From NCBI RefSeq assembly GCF_900106045.1, contig NZ_LT629802.1:496001-560000 (forward strand): DNA of 64,000 nucleotides, read 5' to 3'. Below the pieces are notes generated by a model. The model searched no databases, was not told the origin of the DNA, and saw only the letters and a list, made by a program, of their open reading frames with translations. The position numbers and the translations under genes are program-made. Every line of letters begins with the position of its first letter. Position 1 is the first letter of the stretch. This document shows, piece after piece, positions 29,450 to 37,749 of this stretch. Source of the DNA: Pseudomonas mucidolens (GTDB lineage Bacteria; Pseudomonadota; Gammaproteobacteria; Pseudomonadales; Pseudomonadaceae).

Positions 29450-30622
29450 ATGCGTGTTCCTGTTGGCGTGTTGAACCCGTCTGGTGTGTTAAACGGTGCT
29501 GACTCCTTGTCACACACTCGTGCCCAGTGCAAAAACCTCGAAACCGATAAGGCCGCAGAGACGCAAGAAATACCGCATACAGGCGTGTCCATTGCCGGGG
29601 AAAATTATTCTCCGGCCGAAGCGAGTGCGCTGGTTCGGGCGTTCGTTAAAGATACCCTGCAAAATTCAAACTATGAGAATAAAGAGAACCTGGAGCGGCG
29701 GGCGAAGAATTTCTTTAAACACATCGAGTCCGAAATGGCTATTTGTCTTGGCGTTGAAAAGGACTTGCAACGTGATGACTCCCCAGTGTCGCAACTGTCT
29801 TCGCATATGGCACATCTGGTTCGCGGTTTGTGGATGAATGCCCAGAGTGACCCGGTTTTTCGCGAGCAACTGCATAGAGAACTGTTGGCTCCAAGCAACG
29901 ACCCGGATCGCGTTTTACTGGCGGGTGAGGGCAAAGGTGGCTTGTACCTGGGAATGAAGCACCTGCACGCCATGTTGGTCAAAGGCGAGCAAGGCCCGTT
30001 GACCCGTGAAGACGCGCAGCAGGGGGCCGAAATGGCATTTGGCATAAAAGCCATGGCCGAAGCGATGAGAAGCCAGGATTCGATGCTTGCGGGGCTCGAT
30101 GCCTACACCGCTAAACATCGAGTCGGCTCCAATCGGGTCGTCGATGGGGTGAAAACCCACCATTTCACCAGTCCCCATGGCACGGACCTGCGTAACGACC
30201 TGGGCACGCAAATTCGCGACCAGTCAGGCGTGCCGGTCATGCTGGGAACATCGGGTGGTGCTTCGGATGTGGCTTCCACGCTGCGACATGCCGCCGAGTC
30301 GCAACAGCAACCAATGTGGCCAAGTGGGATGAGCGAGAACCAGGGGCGGGAAGCCATGATGGGATTGGTATTTCACCTGATGCGCCATCAGGTGACAGAC
30401 AATGCCCAGGCGTTTTACGACAAGATGAGACGTGATTTGCATGGCCTGCCTTCCAAGAAGGTCGAGCCGACGCTGATTTTCTCTCACTCGTTCCCTGAAG
30501 TCGTGACAGGTGTGGAGATGACCCTGAACAACGAAAAACCAACGGAACGTGACGCGATGATCAGGTCGACACAGCTTGCCAAAGTGCTGCTGGACAAGGC
30601 CTTTGCCGACAGAGATGCCTGA
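29450..30622 (+). CDS. Unrecognised protein behind an hrp box; candidate type III effector
   Basis: A 390-residue soluble protein with no signal peptide or membrane segment and no domain recognised. The N-terminus (MRVPVGVLNPSGVLNGAD) has no acidic residue in the first 17 positions, Val and Pro at positions 3-4, and a Ser/Thr-containing, flexible first 50 residues, the composition expected of a Pseudomonas type III export signal. Residues about 55-390 look helical and globular (SAFVKDT, AMAEAMRSQDSML, GTSGGASDVASTLRHAAE, EPTLIFSHSFPEVV). GGGAG lies 8 bases before ATG. It stands alone between aroP and arfB with no chaperone or apparatus genes. Base composition around 29600-29720 is lower in GC than the neighbours. 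Confidence 0.65.
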   Translation: MRVPVGVLNPSGVLNGADSLSHTRAQCKNLETDKAAETQEIPHTGVSIAGENYSPAEASALVRAFVKDTLQNSNYENKENLERRAKNFFKHIESEMAICLGVEKDLQRDDSPVSQLSSHMAHLVRGLWMNAQSDPVFREQLHRELLAPSNDPDRVLLAGEGKGGLYLGMKHLHAMLVKGEQGPLTREDAQQGAEMAFGIKAMAEAMRSQDSMLAGLDAYTAKHRVGSNRVVDGVKTHHFTSPHGTDLRNDLGTQIRDQSGVPVMLGTSGGASDVASTLRHAAESQQQPMWPSGMSENQGREAMMGLVFHLMRHQVTDNAQAFYDKMRRDLHGLPSKKVEPTLIFSHSFPEVVTGVEMTLNNEKPTERDAMIRSTQLAKVLLDKAFADRDA

Positions 30623-30719
30623 CAGTCCTGGATAAGTAACGCCCACGGCAAGCCGGTACATGGCAGTGATGCATTCGCGTATCCTGAGTGACCCCCTCGA
30701 ATCGCGGACCTTGCTTTCC

Positions 30720-31133
30720 ATGCTGGTGATTTCCAACAACGTGCATCTGTCCGACGCCGAGATCGAGTTGACTGCCATCCGTGCCCAAGGCGCCGGCGGC
30801 CAGAACGTCAACAAGGTCTCCAGTGCCGTGCATCTGCGTTTCGACATTCCGGCCTCGTCCCTGCCGCCGTTCTACAAGGAACGATTGCTGGCGCTGCGCG
30901 ACAGTCGCATCACCAGCGAAGGGGTGCTGGTACTCAAGGCCCAGCAATACCGGACCCAGGAGCAGAATCGCGCCGATGCCCTGGAGCGCTTGGTGGAGTT
31001 GATCCTCAGCGCGACCAAGGTGGAGAAAAAACGCCGCCCCACCAAACCGACCCTGGGTTCGAAAAAGCGACGCCTGGAATCGAAGACCAAGCGCGGCAGT
31101 ATCAAGGCCGGGCGTGGCAAGGTGGATTTCTAG
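30720..31133 (+). CDS. arfB: Alternative ribosome-rescue factor ArfB (YaeJ)
   Basis: A 137-residue peptidyl-tRNA hydrolase of the class I release-factor family, which frees ribosomes stalled on messages lacking a stop codon. The GGQ motif is in [21 protein letters not shown] (about residues 23-43). The C-terminal tail ([24 protein letters not shown]) is the basic segment that enters the mRNA channel. ATG 30720 gives the family length of about 140; the frame extends 20 codons upstream. The stop codon shares bases with the stop of the convergent MFS gene. Confidence 0.93.
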   Translation: MLVISNNVHLSDAEIELTAIRAQGAGGQNVNKVSSAVHLRFDIPASSLPPFYKERLLALRDSRITSEGVLVLKAQQYRTQEQNRADALERLVELILSATKVEKKRRPTKPTLGSKKRRLESKTKRGSIKAGRGKVDF

Positions 31134-32329
31134 CCTGCGTTGCGTTCTTCACGGTACTTGGGGGACTGCCGATATAAATACAGGCTGAGCAGCAGTCCGG
31201 CGAAGGCGGCGAGCGCGGCGAACAGAAAGATCGAGGCAAAGCCGAAACCCGCTGCAATCGCTCCGGCCAGCGGCCCGGTAATGCCCAGCGACAGATCGAC
31301 AAACAGCGAATATGCGCCTACCGCCGCCCCCCGGCTGGAGGCTGGCACCAGGTTGACCGCTTCCACGCCAAGCGCGGGAAACACCAGGGAAAAACCGAAT
31401 CCGCTCAAGGCAGCGCCGGCCAGTGCCAATTCGGCGTTCGGCGCCAGCCACAGCAACAGCAGGCCCAGGCTTTCCACCGCCAGGCAGGCGATCGCCACGC
31501 GAAAGCCACCCATCCGGTTGATCAGGTTGCCAAACAACAGGCGTGCGCCGATAAAGCTCGCACCGAACAGGCTCAGGCACAGTACGGCGTTGTCCCAATG
31601 CTGGGTGGCGTAATACAGAGTGATAAAGGTCGCGATGGTACCAAAGCCAATGGAGCCCAGCGCTAACCCGCAGCCGTGGGGCAGAACGCGGCCCAGCACA
31701 TGCATGAACGGCAAGCGTTCACCTGCGACCACTGGCGCCGCGCGTTTCGGCCAGGCCAGCAGCAACCCCAGCAACGCCAGCAAAATAATGCTCAGGCCCA
31801 TGCTCCACAGCCCCAGTCGATTGACCAGCCACACCCCCAACGGCGCGCCAATGGCCAGGGCGCCGTAGCTGGCGATGCCATTCCAGGAGATGACTTTGGC
31901 GGTGTTCGTCGCGCCGACCCGACCGATGCCCCAGCCGATCGAGCCTGAACCCACCAGGCTTTCGGCGCTGCCCAACACCAGGCGGCCGATCAACAGGCTG
32001 GTCAGGCTCAGGACGGGCAGGTGTGTCAGCCAGGCCGAGAGCAACATGAATACGCCGCTCAAGCCGCAGCCTGCCAAACCGTACATTACCGCGCGCTTGC
32101 TGCCACGATTATCGATGATACGTCCGGCGTAAGGCCGGCTCAGCAGGGTGGCGAGGTATTGCACGCTGATCACCAGCCCGGCCACGACCGCGCCAAATCC
32201 CAACTCGCTGTGGACGTAGCCCGGCAGTACGGCCAAGGGAATGCCGATATTCAAGTAACCGATAAAGGTGAACAAAACGATGGAAACGACTTGCAGCGTG
32301 ACCGCCATGGGGCGCTGGGTTTCTGGCAT
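31130..32329 (-). CDS. MFS transporter (YhhS/YfcJ-like)
   Basis: A 399-residue, 12-segment major-facilitator protein. The loop 2-3 motif is seen as [21 protein letters not shown], and the repeat of it in the second half as [14 protein letters not shown]. It looks like the YhhS/YfcJ group of exporters for sugars and amphipathic drugs, but the substrate cannot be read. ATG 32329 follows from the first hydrophobic segment position; the frame is open upstream to 32452. It converges on arfB and the stop codons overlap by four bases. Confidence 0.8.
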   Translation of the reverse strand: MPETQRPMAVTLQVVSIVLFTFIGYLNIGIPLAVLPGYVHSELGFGAVVAGLVISVQYLATLLSRPYAGRIIDNRGSKRAVMYGLAGCGLSGVFMLLSAWLTHLPVLSLTSLLIGRLVLGSAESLVGSGSIGWGIGRVGATNTAKVISWNGIASYGALAIGAPLGVWLVNRLGLWSMGLSIILLALLGLLLAWPKRAAPVVAGERLPFMHVLGRVLPHGCGLALGSIGFGTIATFITLYYATQHWDNAVLCLSLFGASFIGARLLFGNLINRMGGFRVAIACLAVESLGLLLLWLAPNAELALAGAALSGFGFSLVFPALGVEAVNLVPASSRGAAVGAYSLFVDLSLGITGPLAGAIAAGFGFASIFLFAALAAFAGLLLSLYLYRQSPKYREERNAG

Positions 32330-32496
32330 GGGAAGAGATCCACTGTCGCGGCAGAAAAAAGATAGCCTGCTTATGATACCGGTGCTTTGGCCCACGCAGG
32401 GCGGCAAAACACAAAACTCTGGATCAATGGTGTCAGAGGAAGGACGAGGCACTGCGCTTATCGAGCCACTACGCCACGCATGAGCCAGGAAGGCGA

Positions 32497-32679
32497 TCAG
32501 CTATCGGCGGGGTTGAGCAGGCGGGTCGTTACCAGGGCGGCCAGGGCATTTTCCTGGGTGCCGAAGCGCTTGAGCAGCAACGCTTGTTTTTCAGGGCTGA
32601 GGCGACTCCACACGTCGACCATTTGCATGGCCGCGCCGAGCAAGGCGTCGTCAGGGTCGGGCTGGGGGCGATCGGTCAT
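32497..32679 (-). CDS. Small hypothetical protein (60 residues)
   Basis: A 60-residue cytosolic protein ([20 protein letters not shown] then [34 protein letters not shown]), mostly helical. No family is recognised. The upstream stretch GCAGAGATTCGCAAC is a weak ribosome-binding site. It sits between an MFS gene and another small gene on the same strand. Confidence 0.6.
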   Translation of the reverse strand: MTDRPQPDPDDALLGAAMQMVDVWSRLSPEKQALLLKRFGTQENALAALVTTRLLNPADS

Positions 32680-32711
32680 GTTGCGAATCTCTGCTACGGG
32701 TATTTCAGGCA

Positions 32712-32745
32712 GTGTGGAAAGCGCGCAATGTCACGCTTTCCACAC
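32712..32745 (-). terminator. Hairpin between two small genes
   Basis: GTGTGGAAAGCG (32712-32723) is the exact reverse complement of CGCTTTCCACAC (32734-32745), with a 10-nt loop. There is no T run on either side, so termination is uncertain. It lies downstream of the 42-residue gene. Confidence 0.55.
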
Positions 32746-32760
32746 GGTCTGGGTATTGCG

Positions 32761-32889
32761 TCAGTCTTGGCTTTCGCTGTCGACAGGTGCTGCTTCTTTG
32801 GGCTCGGCCTTGTCGCTACCGGCCTGTTGCGGGGTTGGCTGCTCGGTCTCGTGCAGGCTTGGGAAGGGGAGATTAGGGATCTCGTGCAT
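32761..32889 (-). CDS. Small acidic protein (42 residues)
   Basis: ATG 32889 follows GCGAGGAGCGACGACG, a very good ribosome-binding site, and the frame ends at TGA 32763-32761. The protein begins MHEIPNLPFPSLHETE and continues rich in Gln, Glu, Ala, Pro and Asp; it is likely unstructured. No known family. The strong initiation signal and position in front of a hairpin support a real gene. Confidence 0.65.
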   Translation of the reverse strand: MHEIPNLPFPSLHETEQPTPQQAGSDKAEPKEAAPVDSESQD

Positions 32890-33095
32890 CGTCGTCGCTC
32901 CTCGCAAGGTCTGTTGATGAATTGCAGGTATTCCACGCTTTTAACAAAGCCCGGGCAGCATACAGCACTGTAAATGACAAAAAGACTTTTATTCCTCGAA
33001 TGGATAAACCTTGATGGCCGAGAAGCAAGGGACATAACGTCACACTGCGGCGCTCTGCTCATCGGTGTGTCTCTTATTGTTTTGGCGTGAGGGGC

Positions 33096-33407
33096 CTAAA
33101 ACGGTACTTTGCCAAGAATCATGTCGCGATACATGACGAAATCTCCCAGCAGGCTGTAGAACGGATGTTGAAAAGTCGCCGGTCGATTTTTTTCAAAAAA
33201 GAAATGGCCGGCCCAGGCAAAGCTGTAGCCAGCCAGCGGCAGTGCGAGCAATAGCCACCAGGCACCTTTGCCGACGGCCAAGGCGAAAATGAAAATCACC
33301 AGGCTGGTGCCGATAAAGTGCAGGCGTCGGCAGGTGCTGTTGCCGTGTTCGCTCAGGTAATAGGGATAGAACTCAGCGAAACTATTGAATTTTCTTATAT
33401 TTTCCAT
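33096..33407 (-). CDS. DUF962 / Mpo1-like membrane protein
   Basis: A 103-residue protein with two to three membrane segments. FNSFAEFYPYYLSEHGNSTCRRLHFIGTSLV and GYSFAWAGHFFFEKNRPATFQHPFYSLLGDFVMY are the DUF962 signature, with the conserved histidines of yeast Mpo1, an Fe-dependent dioxygenase of 2-hydroxy fatty acids. Whether the bacterial protein does this is inference. Monocistronic. Confidence 0.88.
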   Translation of the reverse strand: MENIRKFNSFAEFYPYYLSEHGNSTCRRLHFIGTSLVIFIFALAVGKGAWWLLLALPLAGYSFAWAGHFFFEKNRPATFQHPFYSLLGDFVMYRDMILGKVPF

Positions 33408-33579
33408 AATGGCCGGCCCTCTGTTGTTGTTCTATCGAATCGGTGTTCGGTGGGGAGCTTATTTGAGTCTAGAGTCATCAGCGCTAACGGCCAGTGACAA
33501 TAGATGCCACTTTAGTATCCTTTGATGCCTGGCTGCGATTTCGGCCTTCCCTTTATAGCAAGCAAGCCAAGAAAACCTC

Positions 33580-34638
33580 ATGAGTGAACGAACGACTTCC
33601 GCAAGCTGGGCGATGGGGATAGTCAAGGCGCTGGAGATGGAGGGCCTGGATTGCCGTGCCTTGTTCAAGCAGATCGGCCTGGATTACGCGGCCCTGAATG
33701 ACCCGGACGCGCGCTTCCCCCAGGATTCGATGACCCGGCTCTGGCAGCGGGCGGTGGAGTTGTCGGGCAACCCGGCGATTGGCCTGAACATGGGTAAGGT
33801 GGTGCACCCGGCGTCCTTTCATGTGGTGGGTTATGCCTTGATGTCCAGTCGTACGCTCGCCGAAGGGTTTATGCGCCTGGTCCGTTACCAGCGAATCATC
33901 GCCGAAAGCGCCGAATTGAGTTTTCGCCTGTTGACCGAAGGCTATGCGTTGATACTGACCGTGCATGGCGACCATCTGCCACCCACCCGGCAAAGCGCCG
34001 AGGCCTCTCTGGCCAGCGCGTTGGCGTTGTGCGGCTGGTTGACCGGTCGCACCCTGCAACCGCACAAAGTGCTGGTGCAGGGCGACCAGCCGGCGGACCT
34101 GGAGCCCTACAGGCAAGCCTTCCACGCACCGTTGGTGTTCAACGCGCCCTATGACGCGCTGATTTTCGAGCTCGCGGATATGGAGGCACCACTGCCGACG
34201 GCAAATGAGGCGATGGCGTTGCTGCATGATCGTTTTGCCGGAGAGTACCTGGCGCGCTTTTCTGAGAGTCGGGTCACTCACAAGACGCGTCAGGTGCTGT
34301 GTCGACTGTTGCCTCAGGGCGAGCCCAAGCGCGAGGTGGTGGCGCAGACGCTGCACTTGTCCCAGCGCACTTTGCAGCGGCGTTTGCACGAGGAGGGCAC
34401 CAGCTTCCAGACCTTGCTCGACGACACGCGCCGCGAATTGGCCGAACAGTACCTGGCGCAGCCGAGCATGACGCTGCTGGAAATTGCCTACTTGCTGGGG
34501 TTCGCCGACCCGAGCAATTTTTTCCGCGCGTTCCGTCGCTGGTTCGATGCCACGCCCGGCGTGTACCGGGCGCGGATGCTAAAAGGCGCTGCTCTCAGTG
34601 ACGCCAGAATGCCGGGATACACAACACAAACACCGTAA
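33580..34638 (+). CDS. AraC-family transcriptional regulator (OruR-like layout)
   Basis: A 352-residue regulator. The N-terminal 190 residues match the arabinose-binding-like domain of AraC regulators (ALEMEGLDCRALFKQIGLD, LWQRAVELSGNPAIGLNMGK, FHVVGYALMSSRTLAEGFMRL). The C-terminal 100 residues hold two helix-turn-helix motifs (VAQTLHLSQRTLQRRLHEEGTSFQ and LLEIAYLLGFADPSNFFRAFRRW). The ligand is unknown. Its 3' end overlaps the convergent Trk gene by 44 bp. Confidence 0.88.
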   Translation: MSERTTSASWAMGIVKALEMEGLDCRALFKQIGLDYAALNDPDARFPQDSMTRLWQRAVELSGNPAIGLNMGKVVHPASFHVVGYALMSSRTLAEGFMRLVRYQRIIAESAELSFRLLTEGYALILTVHGDHLPPTRQSAEASLASALALCGWLTGRTLQPHKVLVQGDQPADLEPYRQAFHAPLVFNAPYDALIFELADMEAPLPTANEAMALLHDRFAGEYLARFSESRVTHKTRQVLCRLLPQGEPKREVVAQTLHLSQRTLQRRLHEEGTSFQTLLDDTRRELAEQYLAQPSMTLLEIAYLLGFADPSNFFRAFRRWFDATPGVYRARMLKGAALSDARMPGYTTQTP

Positions 34639-36049
34639 TGATCTCCAGTCGACCCAGCAGCATGCCAAGCGACAGAATCCACTTGGCTGCGTCCGGCAAT
34701 GTGGCGAAGTTGCCGGCCGGGCCAATGGTTTCGCCCAGGCCGGGACCGACCCCGGAGACGGTACTGGCGGCGCCGGTCAAGGCGGTCATCCAGTCTAGGC
34801 CGAGCAGCGACAGCGCCAGGGCAATCACGCAGATGGTGATGGCGAAGAAGAACGAAAAGGTCAGGATCGAGCGGACGATTTCTTCATCCAGGCGATGACC
34901 GTTGTACTTCTGCTTGATCACCGCCCGCGGGTGAATCAGTTGATTCAAGTTAGCCTTGAGCAGGATATAGGCGACCTGGAAGCGAAAGATCTTGATCCCG
35001 CCCGCGGTAGAACCCGAGCAACCGCCGATAAAGCCCAGGTAGAAAAACAGCATCAGTGAGAAGTTGCCCCACAGGCTGTAGTCCCCGAGCGCAAAGCCGG
35101 TGGTGGTCACAATGGACGTGACGTTCAGCGCGACATGACGCAAGGCTTCGAGCCAATGCAGGTTGGTGGTCCACCAATACCAACTGCCGAGTACCAGCCA
35201 GGTGAGCAGCAGCAGGGCGAGCAGACCTTGTACCTGTTGGTCCTTGATCAGTACCTTGCGGTTGCCACGCAAGGTGGCCACATACAGGGCAAATGGCAAA
35301 CTGCCCAGAATCATCACCACCACGGCCACCCAATGCACCGCAGGCTGTTTCCAGTGGGCCAGGGATTCATCCGAGGTGGAGAACCCGCCGGTGGAAATCG
35401 CCGACATGGCGTGGTTGATGGCATCGAACAGGCCCATGCCGGCCCACCAGAATGCCAGGCTGCCGAACAGGGTAATGCCGACATACGCCGCCACGATCAG
35501 CCGCGCCACCATGTGGGAGCGGGGCATGACTTTTTCCGAGCGGTCCGAGGATTCGGTCTGGAACAGGCGCATGCCACCGATCCGCAGCAGCGGCAGAATC
35601 GCCACGGCCATGGCGATAAAGCCGATACCGCCGAGCCAGTGCAGCAGTGAACGCCAGATCAGAATACCCGGTGACATGGTGTCCAGGCCGCTGAGCACGG
35701 TGGCGCCGGTGGCCGTGATGCCGGACATGCTTTCGAAGAACGAGTCGGTGTAGCTGATGTGCTGGGTCAGCAGGAATGGCAGCGCGGCGAAGATGCACAC
35801 CACCACCCAACTGCTGACCGTCAGCAGGTACATGTCCCTGGGGCGCAGGTGCACATGTTCCGGGCGGCCGGGGATTACCAGGGCCACGCCGGCGACAAAG
35901 GTGATCATGCTTGCCCAGAGAAAGGACGGCAGGTCGCTGGTGCGTTCGAAAAACACCAGGGTCGCCATCGGTACCACCATGGCGATCGCGAGGGTGATCA
36001 GGAAGATGCCGATGATGAAACCAATGATCCGTAAGGTCGGCAGCGCCAT
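34595..36049 (-). CDS. trkH: Trk-type potassium uptake protein TrkH/TrkI
   Basis: A 484-residue potassium channel-like subunit. Four pore loops with selectivity-filter glycines are visible (SGITATGATVLSG; MSAISTGGFSTSD; VTSIVTTTGFALGD; ASTVSGVGPGLGET). HWLGGIGFIAMAVAILPLLRIGG and FIGGCSGSTAGGIKIFR are diagnostic of TrkH/TrkI. It works with cytosolic TrkA, not encoded here. ATG 36049 gives MALPTLRIIGF; the frame runs 11 codons further upstream. Confidence 0.93.
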   Translation of the reverse strand: MALPTLRIIGFIIGIFLITLAIAMVVPMATLVFFERTSDLPSFLWASMITFVAGVALVIPGRPEHVHLRPRDMYLLTVSSWVVVCIFAALPFLLTQHISYTDSFFESMSGITATGATVLSGLDTMSPGILIWRSLLHWLGGIGFIAMAVAILPLLRIGGMRLFQTESSDRSEKVMPRSHMVARLIVAAYVGITLFGSLAFWWAGMGLFDAINHAMSAISTGGFSTSDESLAHWKQPAVHWVAVVVMILGSLPFALYVATLRGNRKVLIKDQQVQGLLALLLLTWLVLGSWYWWTTNLHWLEALRHVALNVTSIVTTTGFALGDYSLWGNFSLMLFFYLGFIGGCSGSTAGGIKIFRFQVAYILLKANLNQLIHPRAVIKQKYNGHRLDEEIVRSILTFSFFFAITICVIALALSLLGLDWMTALTGAASTVSGVGPGLGETIGPAGNFATLPDAAKWILSLGMLLGRLEIITVFVLCIPAFWRH

Positions 36050-36200
36050 GAAGTCCGCTCGGGTGACAGGAAGAGGCGCCATTCTACCTGCGGCGTAGGG
36101 CTTGTAAACCGGGGGCTGTAAAGGCTCTACGGTTGAAATGCGGAGCGGGCTTGTGTGGGAGCGAGCTTGCGGTCTTTGTGCGACTGCAAACGATAGCTAC

Positions 36201-36229
36201 AAAAAAGGCGACCCGAAGGTCGCCTCATT
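36201..36229 (-). terminator. Terminator of the imelysin gene
   Basis: AGGCGACC / GGTCGCCT with a CGAA-type loop and A6 on the left, read on the minus strand as a stem followed by T6. A partial REP (GTGTGGGAGCGAGCTTGCGG) lies at 36153-36172. Confidence 0.85.
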
Positions 36230-36250
36230 GACTCACTCAGACCGCGCTGA

Positions 36251-37588
36251 TCAGAAATCGTGTTCAGCGTTGTCCGGGTTCAGGTCGCCGATACCCAGCT
36301 TACCGGCCACCTGCTCGATGGCGCCGGTCTGCTTGACCAGCGAAGCAATGGCGTCGCGCACGATCTGGTTGCCCGCTTCGTTGCCGGCGGCGATCAGTTG
36401 ATCGTAGTGCTCGCCCTTGTCGGCGTGGTCAACCATGACCTGGATCTTGGCTTCGGTGGCAGCCAGGTCAGCCTTGAGGGCTGCGTCGGCGGCCGGATCG
36501 ACCTTGGCCACCAGGGACGACAGGCTGGCGCCGGTCATCTGGGTGCCATCAACGCGGGTGTATTCGCCCAGGTACACGTTGCGGATGCCCTTGGCGTCGT
36601 AGAACTGCGAGTTATGCGTGTTATCGCTGAAACAGTCGTGCTCGTCTTCTGGCGAGTTGGCTTCCAGGGACACTTTCATGCGCTCGCCCGCCAGTTCGCC
36701 CAGGGACAGGCTGCCCATGCCGAACAGCATCTTGCGCAGGCCGTCGGTGGCAGGTTCTGCTTCCAGCGTGGCGCGGTAGTTGTCTTCGACGTCGGGTTTC
36801 CAGTTGCCGACCATCTCTTCCAGGTCGCTGACCAGCAGTTGGGTCACGGCGTTCAAGTAGGCACGGCGACGCTCGTTATGGCCACCGGTGGCGCCTTCAC
36901 CTTGCAGGTAGTCCGATGCCGGACGGTTACCGGCGCCAGGGCCTGTACCGTTCAGGTCCTGGCCCCAGAGCAGGAATTCGATGGCATGGTAGCCGGTGGC
37001 GACGTTGGCTTCAGAACCGCCCAACTCATTGAGGCTGGCGAGTTTTTCCGCGGTGATTTCCTTGACGTCGATTTTGTCTTCGCCGACCTGAATCTCGGTG
37101 TTGGCGATGATGTTGGCGGTGGCGCCCGGGTTGCCGAGTGCATGGGCGTAGGATTTGTCGACGTAGTCGATCAGGCCTTCGTCCAGTGGCCAGGCATTCA
37201 CTTGGCCTTCCCAGTCATCGATGATGGTGTTGCCGAAGCGGAACACTTCGCTTTGCAGGTAAGGCACGCGGGACGCGATCCAGGCGGTACGGGCGGCCTT
37301 CAGCGTCTCGTCGTTGGGGTTGGCGAGGAACGTGTCGATAGCGGTCTGCAGGGTTTTCGCGGTGGACAGGGAATCGCTGTAGACAGCGAACACCATGTCT
37401 GCGTAATGCGCGACGACCGCCTTGGCGGCGGCCTCATCGACCTGGCCAGCGGGAGCGGCAGCAGCTGGAGTGCTGGCAGCGGGCGTAGGTGCCTGAGGAG
37501 CGGCGGTCTTGTCGTTGCCCTCGCCGCAACCGGCGAGAGAAATGGCGATGGCCAGCAGACTGGCGGTGGCCAGGGGCATACGAATCAT
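36251..37588 (-). CDS. Imelysin-family lipoprotein (iron-regulated IrpA/IcmP-like)
   Basis: A 445-residue lipoprotein: lipobox LAISLAGC within the first 22 residues, then an Ala/Pro-rich linker and a helical imelysin domain. The GxHxxE motif is intact in VATGYHAIEFLLWGQD. Similar proteins (IrpA of cyanobacteria, IcmP of P. aeruginosa) are linked to iron uptake; EfeO-type relatives bind Fe. ATG 37588 is chosen over 37597 because GCAGGA sits at proper distance. The position beside bifA and sodB matches the PA4366-PA4370 order of P. aeruginosa, where icmP is PA4370. A Fur-like site lies upstream. Confidence 0.85.
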   Translation of the reverse strand: MIRMPLATASLLAIAISLAGCGEGNDKTAAPQAPTPAASTPAAAAPAGQVDEAAAKAVVAHYADMVFAVYSDSLSTAKTLQTAIDTFLANPNDETLKAARTAWIASRVPYLQSEVFRFGNTIIDDWEGQVNAWPLDEGLIDYVDKSYAHALGNPGATANIIANTEIQVGEDKIDVKEITAEKLASLNELGGSEANVATGYHAIEFLLWGQDLNGTGPGAGNRPASDYLQGEGATGGHNERRRAYLNAVTQLLVSDLEEMVGNWKPDVEDNYRATLEAEPATDGLRKMLFGMGSLSLGELAGERMKVSLEANSPEDEHDCFSDNTHNSQFYDAKGIRNVYLGEYTRVDGTQMTGASLSSLVAKVDPAADAALKADLAATEAKIQVMVDHADKGEHYDQLIAAGNEAGNQIVRDAIASLVKQTGAIEQVAGKLGIGDLNPDNAEHDF

Positions 37589-37651
37589 GGCGAACATCCT
37601 GCTTCGGTAGATGACTGGGGCGCACCGTGGCGCGCAAAACTGCAACATAAT

Positions 37652-37670
37652 GCGAAAGATTTGCATTTTC
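37652..37670 (-). promoter_or_regulatory. Possible Fur box
   Basis: On the minus strand GAAAATGCAAATCTTTCGC agrees with the 19-bp Fur consensus at 13 of 19 positions. It sits 64-82 bp upstream of the imelysin ATG. Moderate match; iron regulation of this family supports it. Confidence 0.4.
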
Positions 37671-37749
37671 TGTAAAGGGTTGGCGCCGTAAAAATTTAAC
37701 ATTCGGATGCCGACCGCCCAAGACCGCGCCTCGGGTGGCCATCATCGTG

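Noticed and set aside
27976..29592. 538-codon open frame on the - strand opposite aroP
   Set aside because: The product is His/Gln/Arg rich without any recognisable motif, and aroP on the other strand is certain. Similar shadows lie opposite cpxS (16886-18325), rluB (25988-27301) and the AGE gene (44550-45977).
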